Assembly: GCF_016786215.1 (NCBI RefSeq)
Contig: NZ_JADOBG010000022.1
Location: forward strand, 496,001-560,000
Source of the DNA: Legionella bononiensis
GTDB taxonomy: Bacteria; Pseudomonadota; Gammaproteobacteria; Legionellales; Legionellaceae
Direction: 5' to 3'
DNA: 64,000 nt
The position numbers and the translations under genes were made by a program. The notes beneath the pieces are model-generated. The model was not told where the DNA came from, searched no databases, and saw only the letters and a program-made list of their open reading frames with translations. Numbering within the stretch: the stretch's first letter is position 1; every line of letters starts with the position of its first letter. This document shows positions 1-8,245 of this stretch, in pieces.

Positions 1-2
1 TT

Positions 3-1874
3 TTAGGCTTTTGGCATTTAGGCGAAGGAATAGAGCATACCTTGATAGGTAAAATTAATAAAAAACTGGATGTTCGCGATTGCGTACCTCCATTAGTTCT
101 TTTAAAGGGTAACCCGGATAAGGACATTTCAGTCAAACAATTAATTCCAAACGATATGATTGTAGTGAAAAAAGGAGAGGTGATTCCTGTCGATGGTGTT
201 GTAACAGAAGAAACGCTACTTTACACAACTCGGGTCGACGGATCCCCCCACCTCAGGATGTTTAAACCTGGTGATGTCGTAAAATCGGGTATGCGCCTGG
301 CTGACCATATACCTTCATTGGAACTGCGTGTTACAAAAACATATCAAAACTCTTATCTCTCATTAATCGCAAAAAATATTAATAAAGCGAATCATGAAAA
401 AGCACCAGTCGAGCTGTTTGCCGATCAAGTCTTATACTACTTTATTCCCGGCTTACTCGGCGTAGCGCTGGTATCGGGTATCGTCATCGGTTCATTATTT
501 ACTCCCGCGCTTGCTATCCAATGCGTCATCTCTGTTCTTGTGAGCGCCTGTCCATGTGCTTTGAGTTTGATTACCCCCATGGCAGTTAAAATCGGGATGA
601 AAAAAGCGTCTGAACAAGGGATTCATTTTAATAATGGGAAGGCATTACAGGCCGCCTCAGATATAGACACCGTAGTTTTTGATCTGAACGGAACCCTTAC
701 TGAAGGCAAAATTGCAGTAGAGTCCATGCGTATTTCAGATGAGAACTATTTGAGCCATGTCGCATTATTAGAAGATCAATCCGATCATCCAGCCGCCAAA
801 ATTATCAAGTCTTATATACAGAATAAAGGCATTATTCCAAGTGAATCTTTAGAAATCACGTCGATTGATAAAAGCCATCACTCAGGCATAAAAGGCATAA
901 TTAATGGTGAAACATTCATCATTGGTAATAAGGACATGCTGGTTGCTAATGAAATTACACAGTTCGATGAACCTTATGATAATCCGGACAACGGCTCTGT
1001 TTATATTGTGCGAGGAACAACAGTAATAGGACAAATTGCCTTAACCGATCCTTTGCGTCCGGATGCTGTTGCCACGGTGAATCAATTAAAACGTCTTGGC
1101 AAGACAGTACATATTTGTACTGGAGCTGATAGAGCATCGGCAGAACAATATGCCGCTTTATTAGGTATTCCAAAAGCGAATATTAGCGCGAATACAGTAG
1201 GGGCTATCACAAAACCCGGTGAGCAATCAAAAACAAGTTATATTCAACAATTACAAGCCAAAGGCCACAAAGTCGCCATGGTAGGTGATGCCGCTAATGA
1301 TATAACGGCTATCGCCTATTCTGATATTGGTATTGCGGTTAAATCGAGTATCGGTGATACCGTCACCGAACAACATGCCGGTATAGTAGTTCAACAAGGT
1401 TTGTTATTCCCTATTGCTACGGCCTTTGATGTGGCTAAAAAAACAAAAGATAATATTTTCCAGAACTTATTCGTGAGCCTGGCTTATAATTCAGGGATTA
1501 CTCTAGTAGCAGCCGGATTATTTGTTGCCATAGGTTTTGCACTGAATCCAGTCTTGGGCGTTGCCTTGATGGTTCTTGAATCCACAATTGTTTTAGCCAA
1601 TTTGTATCGTTTTAAACAACAGGACATTGTGTCTGCAGCATCCAATAATAAACATAACGCAACTGATGTAGAAACCCCTGACCATACAACTGCAAAAGTG
1701 ATGAAGCGTTTGGGTTATCGTTCGCAACCTGAAGAGCACTTAGCCAATCAGCAGGAATCCAATCTTAGATATTCTAAAGCGGGTACCTTATTTGCGCAGG
1801 AAACGAATCGATCTGCTTATGCATCTGGTGAGAACGCACACGAAATAGCACCTCAAATGGCCGGCTCACATTAA
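3..1874 (+). CDS. P1B-type (heavy-metal) ATPase-like protein, 5' end outside window, altered catalytic motifs
   Basis: The reading frame is open to the left edge, so the true start is outside the window; residues here are numbered from the TTG at 42. The layout is that of a metal-transporting P1B ATPase: an actuator-like region, a membrane pair (about 129-183) with the metal-site motif SACPCALS (C170, C172), a phosphorylation/nucleotide region with an SDHP motif, and a final membrane pair (about 480-530). Three hallmark motifs deviate. DKTGT reads DLNGT (D214 kept), GDGxND reads GDAAND (near 415), and the actuator TGE aligns with DGS, losing the Glu normally needed for dephosphorylation. About 80 residues of polar tail follow the last membrane segment. 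By family it would export Cu or a similar metal; the changes make ordinary pumping doubtful. Confidence 0.82.
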   Translation, partial: LGFWHLGEGIEHTLIGKINKKLDVRDCVPPLVLLKGNPDKDISVKQLIPNDMIVVKKGEVIPVDGVVTEETLLYTTRVDGSPHLRMFKPGDVVKSGMRLADHIPSLELRVTKTYQNSYLSLIAKNINKANHEKAPVELFADQVLYYFIPGLLGVALVSGIVIGSLFTPALAIQCVISVLVSACPCALSLITPMAVKIGMKKASEQGIHFNNGKALQAASDIDTVVFDLNGTLTEGKIAVESMRISDENYLSHVALLEDQSDHPAAKIIKSYIQNKGIIPSESLEITSIDKSHHSGIKGIINGETFIIGNKDMLVANEITQFDEPYDNPDNGSVYIVRGTTVIGQIALTDPLRPDAVATVNQLKRLGKTVHICTGADRASAEQYAALLGIPKANISANTVGAITKPGEQSKTSYIQQLQAKGHKVAMVGDAANDITAIAYSDIGIAVKSSIGDTVTEQHAGIVVQQGLLFPIATAFDVAKKTKDNIFQNLFVSLAYNSGITLVAAGLFVAIGFALNPVLGVALMVLESTIVLANLYRFKQQDIVSAASNNKHNATDVETPDHTTAKVMKRLGYRSQPEEHLANQQESNLRYSKAGTLFAQETNRSAYASGENAHEIAPQMAGSH

Positions 1875-1997
1875 CTATGTTCTGGTGAGGATATTCTAAA
1901 TCAGGCTTAGAACAATAAATGAATTTAATTATTAATTAACAATAGGTTATAATCATTTTTAGTAACTTCTCCCTAAGCCTGGGAACAATACTTGATT

Positions 1998-2026
1998 GAC
2001 GTCCTGCGGACAAGCCGCGGGACGTC
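1998..2026. terminator. GC-rich hairpin, possible terminator or dispersed repeat
   Basis: The arms 1998-2009 and 2015-2026 pair over 12 bp (one G-T pair) around a 5-base loop, with a short T run about 9 bases after. It lies between the ATPase and the next gene, in the 333-bp gap 1875-2207, where I see nothing else. A related hairpin sits at 58592-58628, so this may be a repeat family as well as a terminator. Confidence 0.5.
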
Positions 2027-2207
2027 GGGAGCTTGATTTTTCCTGGACTTATTGAGGCGTTATTGCTTGTACTATAAAAATATCAGGCCGTCTCTTACTG
2101 AATTTGTTGCACCCCCAGAAAAGAAGGCATCACTTATTTAAGCTTAAACGGGTTAACAGTGACATCACTCCCCCCAACCCATAAGCACTCAAAATGGAGA
2201 ATATACA

Positions 2208-3557
2208 GTGGATGTATTAATAAAACACTTAAAAAGGGCATGTTGTTTCGCGATACTTCCTCTGTTATGTATTGCAACACAGATTGAAGCCAGCAGCAAT
2301 CCGCTGGCGACTCAAGAACAACGGGATCTTGATGCCAAGGCAATTAATATTTTTAAAAATCATGCATTTCATTTATTGCGCTATAAAGCCAAACTAACCT
2401 ATACAGTAGCTTATGGATTATTTGTAAGCGACGAAGCCAAGCCATTAATGGATGGCATGATCGATGAACTGGTTTTCAGTTCCATTCAAAAAGCGGTTAA
2501 TAGTGACCCCTACTACCCCAAAGTGTATTGGGTCGACACCGGACCACGTCATTGGTTCGGAGAATCAATACCCGGAGGCCGTTATTCTTATGATAATCCG
2601 GATGTTATCTATCGTACCATTCCTATCAAGGACAAGATCCATTATGTCCTACATGGAATACGCGATAGTAATGGTTTAGCTGATGCAACGTTTTCATTGA
2701 TCAGTAACCCCAATTCACAGAAAACGGTTGCCGTCTTGACGGGCAATGATTTAGTCATCAATGCTGATGGCACCTATGATATCACGATTGATAGCCAACC
2801 AGCTAATGGACGAGTAAACCATATTCAATCCACCAGCAGTGCAGTGATGCTTTTTGTACGAAATACTCTCGGTGATTGGCAAACCAATAAACCCGATGAA
2901 TTAAGTGTAGAAGTACTTGATGACGTTTCCGATCATAAACCACGTAGCGATACTCGTATCTATATGGAAACATTAAAAAATCTTGCTGAATCTACCTTTT
3001 TTTATGGTACCGGTGCTTTAGGTATTAAAACAAAAATCAATAAAGTGAATACGTTTAAACAGCCCAGCCAATCAGATGATTTAGGAACTCTGGTAACTCA
3101 GGCAAGCTCTTTTGGGCATTTTAAACTGGAGGATGATGAAGCATTAATTGTCACTATTAATTCAGGTGGCGCCCAATATTTTGTTGTTCCGGCAACGAAT
3201 CCCTGGACTATTACCGTAGATCCAGGCAAGTATTTATGCAGCTTCAACAATACCCAAGCTCTAGCTGATGCCGATGGGCAATACCGATTTGTCATCTCTC
3301 GTACAGATCCAGGTGTGTATCATTGGATAAGTACGTCGGGTCTTCATGAAGGCACCATGATGCTGCGTTGGCAAAATCTGCCTGTATCAGCACCAACCAC
3401 TGGCAAGGCGTCCGTGCAGACAGAATTAGTCAAATTAAGCGACTTGCCTTCTAAACTCCCACAAGAAACACGATGGGTCAGTACCAATGAGCGAGCGACA
3501 CAACTCGCTGATCGCTTAAACGCTTATTTATTACGATCTGCTATTGATCTTGATTAA
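2208..3557 (+). CDS. Secreted protein, possibly DUF1214-like
   Basis: The GTG start at 2208 has a GGAG ribosome site 8 bases upstream. The N-terminus is basic then hydrophobic and ends in an Ala-Ser site near residue 28, which fits a Sec signal peptide, so the 449-residue protein is probably exported. The stretch around residues 125-245 (NPDxxYRxxPI, then a beta-rich segment with LxVNADGTYxI) resembles DUF1214-type proteins. This is recognition by eye and weak. I see no catalytic motif. It stands alone on the plus strand. Function unknown. Confidence 0.75.
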   Translation: MDVLIKHLKRACCFAILPLLCIATQIEASSNPLATQEQRDLDAKAINIFKNHAFHLLRYKAKLTYTVAYGLFVSDEAKPLMDGMIDELVFSSIQKAVNSDPYYPKVYWVDTGPRHWFGESIPGGRYSYDNPDVIYRTIPIKDKIHYVLHGIRDSNGLADATFSLISNPNSQKTVAVLTGNDLVINADGTYDITIDSQPANGRVNHIQSTSSAVMLFVRNTLGDWQTNKPDELSVEVLDDVSDHKPRSDTRIYMETLKNLAESTFFYGTGALGIKTKINKVNTFKQPSQSDDLGTLVTQASSFGHFKLEDDEALIVTINSGGAQYFVVPATNPWTITVDPGKYLCSFNNTQALADADGQYRFVISRTDPGVYHWISTSGLHEGTMMLRWQNLPVSAPTTGKASVQTELVKLSDLPSKLPQETRWVSTNERATQLADRLNAYLLRSAIDLD

Positions 3558-3737
3558 AAGAGCATAGCATCACCGTAGCTATCCATAACAGGCATGGGCA
3601 ATGAAAACCCATGACCTGAGGATGGCAATGATTAATAATGATCTGGAGCTGTCCAAAAACTTATCGCATTGATAAAACTTGCAATTTAATCGTCCCTCAA
3701 ATACTCTTTGATACAAATAATAATACAAGGAGTGATT

Positions 3738-4070
3738 ATGCCAGGAAATACAATATCAACAGATGATGCCGGAAAAACAGGAACATTACTTAGTCTGGGT
3801 AACATGATTTTAGCACCACTTTACTGGGCTGATACTCGGCTGGGGCTCTCTGCATCAATTCTTGCCACTGCCGCATTTCTCTATGGAGCTCATGAGGTAG
3901 GTAAAAATCGAAGACCTCTGGAAAATGCAACCAACCGCGCTAATAGTTTTTTTGGCGCTAAAACGGGAGATAAGAGCACTGAGGTGGAAAATGCTCTTGC
4001 AAATATTGCGGTAGGTGGAGCGGCGATGTTTGACGAAATATTCCCGGAAAATAAAGTAAAGCCTAAATAA
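3738..4070 (+). CDS. Small protein with one or two membrane segments
   Basis: The ATG at 3738 follows a clear AAGGAG ribosome site (3728-3733), so it is preferred to an upstream in-frame start at 3708. The 110-residue product has hydrophobic stretches around residues 18-30 and 36-50, then a polar Asn/Lys-rich C-terminal half. I do not recognise the family. No operon partner is evident. Confidence 0.65.
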   Translation: MPGNTISTDDAGKTGTLLSLGNMILAPLYWADTRLGLSASILATAAFLYGAHEVGKNRRPLENATNRANSFFGAKTGDKSTEVENALANIAVGGAAMFDEIFPENKVKPK

Positions 4071-4408
4071 TCGCCCCTAAGCCAATCATAACGCAATTAC
4101 GCCGATTGTTTGGGTCATAAAGAGCCATTCCCGAATAAAAGGGAGTGGCAGCATCAGAAATGAATCAAATTCTCAGTATTAGCCGTTTTATTATTTAAAA
4201 AATATAATCCCTATTGGAATAAAGAGTTCGTCGCGTCATAAACAATAAGACAGGCTTGGATAAACAATTAATCACCTATTTTCAAGATATTACACACCAC
4301 ATTCAACGTCATTAATAATCACTTAATATTCATTTGTTATAATTTTGAGCTTAGTAAACAAAATCAGGGCTTCCTCTCTGTTCTCACTTGATTTATTTGG
4401 GATATATT
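4071..4408. other. Intergenic region, no gene seen
   Basis: This AT-rich gap has an 8-bp hairpin (4125-4132 with 4141-4148) without a good T run, and a TATAAT-like hexamer at 4338-4343 that could be the -10 box of the next gene. The -35 match is poor. No coding region was found on either strand. Confidence 0.35.
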
Positions 4409-5113
4409 ATGCAAAAATGTTATATACAGTATGCAATCACTTCCAAAAATATTCTTATAATTTGTTGTTACCATAATCAAATTTCTGCAGTCACAGCGTT
4501 TGTAGATCTTAAGAAAAAATATCATGATACGAATACTTTGCCCCCACTTAAATTATCTGAAGATATTCCTTCTGTAGAACATCAGGTGGGTGAAGTCGTT
4601 ATTGAGCAATTAAAAAAAATTCTGTCCTATGTAACAACCCAACAAACCGAGATCACAAGTGTGTATTATGCTGGTGATGTCAATCTGGGATTTGGGGGTA
4701 CATCCAGATTCCCCTTATTCCTTATGAATGACACAATACCTCAATTGTTTAAAAGTCATCAATTAATAAATGAGGCACCAATCCATCTATTATTGGAATC
4801 TGCTAATGAGGACATTGTTAAAGAAGCCGCAGCCATTTATTTAGAACAGTACGCCGCTTCTCACGAATCATCGTATCCAAACTCACCTGTTATCTTCCAA
4901 CAGAAAAAAGGTTCTTCACTTGTACATAGCTCGTCATCTCAATTAAAAAAAATGGACGTCTTACCAAATGATTCAATACAGAACGACTTGGGTCCTACAA
5001 AACAGATGACTCAAGTAGTGCCTCAGGCGTTCTTTACTCAACTGGTTGCAGTAAATTCACCGGAAATAATTATTCGTAAGGACAGCGGTGTTAATGATCT
5101 TCGCATAAACTAG
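4409..5113 (+). CDS. Unknown protein, 234 residues
   Basis: The ATG at 4409 is chosen over an in-frame TTG at 4388 because that leader has no ribosome site; the site for 4409 is also weak. The protein has no signal peptide or clear membrane segment. The first ~150 residues look folded; the last ~80 (Ser/Gln/Lys-rich, polar) look disordered. It lies next to the ralF locus, so an effector role is possible, but nothing in it proves this. Family not recognised. Confidence 0.6.
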   Translation: MQKCYIQYAITSKNILIICCYHNQISAVTAFVDLKKKYHDTNTLPPLKLSEDIPSVEHQVGEVVIEQLKKILSYVTTQQTEITSVYYAGDVNLGFGGTSRFPLFLMNDTIPQLFKSHQLINEAPIHLLLESANEDIVKEAAAIYLEQYAASHESSYPNSPVIFQQKKGSSLVHSSSSQLKKMDVLPNDSIQNDLGPTKQMTQVVPQAFFTQLVAVNSPEIIIRKDSGVNDLRIN

Positions 5114-5289
5114 GGGTCCTGACGTATTTCATTTTATTAGGGTTCCATAGCTTTGCGGGAACATGAACGCTCATTGTCTTGTTTTGCCTGCATGATTTAC
5201 ATTAAATTTAAAAAATTGTTAAGCTAAGTCTTTAATTTCCTAAATCAACAATTGCGATTCAATGGGCCGCTTCTGCCAAAGATGTTGAA

Positions 5290-5538
5290 ATGGAGAATAA
5301 AAGGGTCAGGGAAGGATTAAAATTAAATCCAGATACCTTGTTAGTACTTACTCAAATGGGGAAGAGCAATTTAGCCGTTCCTGAACACACGGAGTACTTT
5401 AGAGTACTTGTCTGGTCAAAGGGCAAAGGAAATCCAGATTGTCTTACAAACTGGGTCGATTTGATACCGAATAAAACCTATACATTAATAAAAGATCTTC
5501 TGGTTCCTGTAGCCCTCATGTCAGGCACAGGATGTTAA
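5290..5538 (+). CDS. Small unknown protein
   Basis: An 82-residue frame. The frame is open upstream to 5236 with no start codon, so this may be a short real gene or the C-terminal remnant of a longer one. There is no strong ribosome site before the ATG. The product is mixed polar/hydrophobic and ends in SGTGC. No family recognised. Confidence 0.4.
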   Translation: MENKRVREGLKLNPDTLLVLTQMGKSNLAVPEHTEYFRVLVWSKGKGNPDCLTNWVDLIPNKTYTLIKDLLVPVALMSGTGC

Positions 5539-5595
5539 AACAGCATTCAGAATGCAGAGTCCACTCCCAAAAACAGCTGAATTTTCTTACCAATC

Positions 5596-6771
5596 CTATT
5601 TGATCTGCATCTGCTCACCTTTATCTTCATCCCGTTTTATTGCGTCTCGCTCTGCTCCTATTTCGCTTTTCCAGTTATTTGCAAATGCTTTAGAAGCTTC
5701 CGTTTTAAGGGCAGATTTATTGGTATCATAAGCTTCAACTAAATCGGCTTTGTCATTATCATATGTAGCCTTAATACTAGTTACTGGTGATTGAAATCCA
5801 GCCGCAATTTTTCCCGCCAAATCGATTGATGCCTTAGGATCATTCCCATCTTGATTCGCGGGTTGAATGATTACTTTGGGTTGATCTCCAAATAACAATT
5901 TAGAAAAGAAACCTGGGTTATATACCTGAACAGTAACTGACGCTTTCGCATTATCATCCTTTAAGGTTATTGTACCTTCATAACCGGTCAAAATATTTAG
6001 CCATGATTTTGGCTTATCCACAGTAGCCTTAATTTCCGCACTTATTCCTGGAAATACATCTTGAGCCTTTGTATTGGATTGAAGCAATGAATTCAATTTA
6101 TTAAAAGTAGGATCATTATCAAGAAGATTTGAATTAAACTCATATCCTGGGCTAGTCTTTATGAAATTGAACTTAAAGGGTTGTGCTTTAATATCCTCAT
6201 ATATTTGTTTTAAAAAAGCCATGTCATAATCTTTTTTATCTGTACTATCTTGTTCAACATTACAACCCTTTAGCATATTTGCAAACTGCTCGAAAGTCAT
6301 TTTGTCTTTTGGGAGTACACTGGGATTATGCAAACTAGTTTGAAGCATCATGACTGCAAACGCAAAAACATAAGCCGCTGTCGTATCGGCAAAAACACCA
6401 GGATTTGCATTACAATAAGACTTACCAAAACTTTCAAGTAACCTATCAATTTGCTGGGCTTCCGCTGGCAATTTAAATGCAGTTAAAAAAGTTCTTAAAC
6501 TCGTAGTAAAATCCTGCTCTTTAAAATCAAAACTAAGAGTAAACGCGTTTAATACAGCCTGATTCTCAGCTTCTATACCACTCAGATAAACACCAACAGC
6601 CCCTAAATCCAGATTTTGTTTTTGTTTTATAAATAACTCGGCAATTTCTTCTTCAACCTGAACATGTTCCTCACCCGCTAATAAATCCTTTATTTTTTGG
6701 ATACCCTTTTTAGGCTTGTCGTTAAAGGCTTCAACAATTTCTCTCTGTGCAGCTTCTATTTTCGGATGCAT
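5596..6771 (-). CDS. ralF: RalF-like Sec7-domain Arf GEF, Dot/Icm effector
   Basis: The 391 residues track L. pneumophila RalF (about 374 residues) from the N-terminus (MHPxIExAQREI) through the Sec7 domain (about 1-200) to the C-terminal cap domain (about 205-355, with PKSWLNxxTGYxGTITL and KVIIQP). RalF is translocated into the host and activates Arf1 on the Legionella vacuole. The catalytic glutamate of Sec7 motif 1 is present (E104 in FKLPAEAQQIDR). Sec7 motif 2, usually MLNTDLHNP, reads MLQTSLHNP (142-150), so two conserved positions differ. The C-terminus is polar and charged, as expected for a Dot/Icm signal. The start has a strong AAGGAG site. A palindrome at 6880-6901 lies upstream. 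Confidence 0.93.
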   Translation of the reverse strand: MHPKIEAAQREIVEAFNDKPKKGIQKIKDLLAGEEHVQVEEEIAELFIKQKQNLDLGAVGVYLSGIEAENQAVLNAFTLSFDFKEQDFTTSLRTFLTAFKLPAEAQQIDRLLESFGKSYCNANPGVFADTTAAYVFAFAVMMLQTSLHNPSVLPKDKMTFEQFANMLKGCNVEQDSTDKKDYDMAFLKQIYEDIKAQPFKFNFIKTSPGYEFNSNLLDNDPTFNKLNSLLQSNTKAQDVFPGISAEIKATVDKPKSWLNILTGYEGTITLKDDNAKASVTVQVYNPGFFSKLLFGDQPKVIIQPANQDGNDPKASIDLAGKIAAGFQSPVTSIKATYDNDKADLVEAYDTNKSALKTEASKAFANNWKSEIGAERDAIKRDEDKGEQMQIK

Positions 6772-6879
6772 ACCATTCTCCTTACGGATTCATTAATCAT
6801 AGGTTTGCTTCAATTACAGACAATAAATGAGAAATAAACCAACAATATAATTATATTATGGTCCAATTGGGAGAAAATG

Positions 6880-6901
6880 GTTAATTTCGTATGAAATTAA
6901 C
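6880..6901. promoter_or_regulatory. Palindrome upstream of ralF, possible operator
   Basis: GTTAATTTC at 6880-6888 and GAAATTAAC at 6893-6901 form a perfect 9-bp inverted repeat around GTAT. It lies about 110 bp upstream of the ralF start and just past the stop of the neighbouring reductase gene. Its position fits a regulator site for ralF. The regulator is not identified; it is not a clear PmrA or CpxR box. Confidence 0.4.
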
Positions 6902-6946
6902 TTATACTGTGCATACGATTGACTAGGACCGTAGGGCTAACTAATT

Positions 6947-7294
6947 TCAATGTGCTCTCGCAAGTTCTTTATAATGTTCTTCATTAAAACCCAATGCGAT
7001 TGTTTTGTCATTTTGTACCAGAACAGGTCTCTTGATTAGTGATGGATTTGCGATAATAAAATCAATTTTTTCCGACATACTTAAAGCCTCGTACTGCTCT
7101 TTATATTTTCGGTACGTCATTCCCTTTTTATTGATGGGAAGCTCTCCTGCATAATCACCCCATGCTTTTATTTGTTCTTTGGTCGGCGGGGATTTTTTGA
7201 AATCAATAAATTCGTAATCAATTTTATTGTGTTCCAGGAATTTGCGGGCTTTCTTTACCGTATCACAATGGGGTATTGCAAACATTAAAATCAT
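6947..7294 (-). CDS. ArsC/YffB-family thioredoxin-fold reductase
   Basis: The 115 residues match the ArsC/Spx/YffB fold: an N-terminal strand then PHCDTVKKARKFLE, where the single Cys (C10) and the xCDTxKKA pattern are typical of the YffB branch. The C-terminal IKRPVLVQxxKTIALGFxxxxY is the conserved cis-Pro/anion site. YffB-type proteins are glutathione-dependent reductases of uncertain substrate; arsenate is not implied. ATG codons at 7294 and 7285 are both possible; the first is kept. Monocistronic by position. Confidence 0.85.
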   Translation of the reverse strand: MILMFAIPHCDTVKKARKFLEHNKIDYEFIDFKKSPPTKEQIKAWGDYAGELPINKKGMTYRKYKEQYEALSMSEKIDFIIANPSLIKRPVLVQNDKTIALGFNEEHYKELARAH

Positions 7295-7522
7295 TTTGAT
7301 CCAGAGTTTTGCTGTTCATTGCTCTATCTTATCCACATGCTTTTGCATTGCAAAGTGTTTTTACTGCCTACAGTTCTGTCAAAAAAAGAATTAAAGCATA
7401 AAAGAACCACAACATACGCATTGCAAACAGATTACAACCGCATTAAGGCAACTTACTCTTATAGTATTTTGTTGTTACACTTATCCTGAGTCACCCAATA
7501 TAAGTACACCATCAAATGAACA

Positions 7523-8245
7523 ATGGACGTTATAATGAAGCGCCAACCTGCCTTTAAAATACGTAACCTTACTAAAACCTACCAAATGGGTGAGGTACAA
7601 ATCCACGCATTGCAGCAAGTTAATCTGGATTTATATCAAGGTGAATTGGTCGTGCTCTTGGGTCCTTCGGGTAGCGGTAAATCAACACTGCTTAATATAA
7701 TCGGCGGCCTGGATGTTCCAACGTCTGGAGAGGTAATCTATAAAGATCATATAATCACGGCTTCAAGTGAACATGAACTGACTCGCTACCGGCGTGAGCA
7801 TATTGGGTTTGTCTTTCAATTTTATAATTTAATATCCAATTTAACTGCATTAGAAAACATCTCAATCGTTACCGAAATTGCGGAACATCCGATGAATCCC
7901 CTTGAAGCAATCAAATTATTGGGACTTGAGCATCGAATATCACACTTCCCTTCACAACTATCGGGAGGAGAACAACAGCGTGTTGCTATTGCCCGCGCCA
8001 TAGCCAAACAACCTGATGTACTCCTGTGCGATGAACCCACTGGCGCTCTGGATTGCGAAACGGGTAAAATCGTACTGGAAACCCTTGAGATAGCCAATAA
8101 AAAGCTCAACACTACCGTGGTCATCATTACCCATAATTTAGTGATTGGTGAAATGGCAGATCGGATAATTCATATCGCGGATGGTCGAATCGCCCAGATC
8201 GTTGAAAACAAAAACAAACGAAAAGCCGCTGATTTATCATGGTAA
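7523..8245 (+). CDS. ABC transporter ATPase, LolD/MacB type
   Basis: A full nucleotide-binding domain of 240 residues: Walker [10 protein letters not shown] near 46-54, Q-loop FQFYNL near 97, signature [10 protein letters not shown] near 145, Walker [13 protein letters not shown], and a switch His in ITHN. The sequence type is that of LolD/MacB ATPases, which power mechanotransmission permeases. It overlaps the next gene (TAATG at 8243-8247), so the proteins are translationally coupled and form one exporter with the two genes that follow. An in-frame ATG at 7535 is an alternative start. Confidence 0.9.
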   Translation: MDVIMKRQPAFKIRNLTKTYQMGEVQIHALQQVNLDLYQGELVVLLGPSGSGKSTLLNIIGGLDVPTSGEVIYKDHIITASSEHELTRYRREHIGFVFQFYNLISNLTALENISIVTEIAEHPMNPLEAIKLLGLEHRISHFPSQLSGGEQQRVAIARAIAKQPDVLLCDEPTGALDCETGKIVLETLEIANKKLNTTVVIITHNLVIGEMADRIIHIADGRIAQIVENKNKRKAADLSW

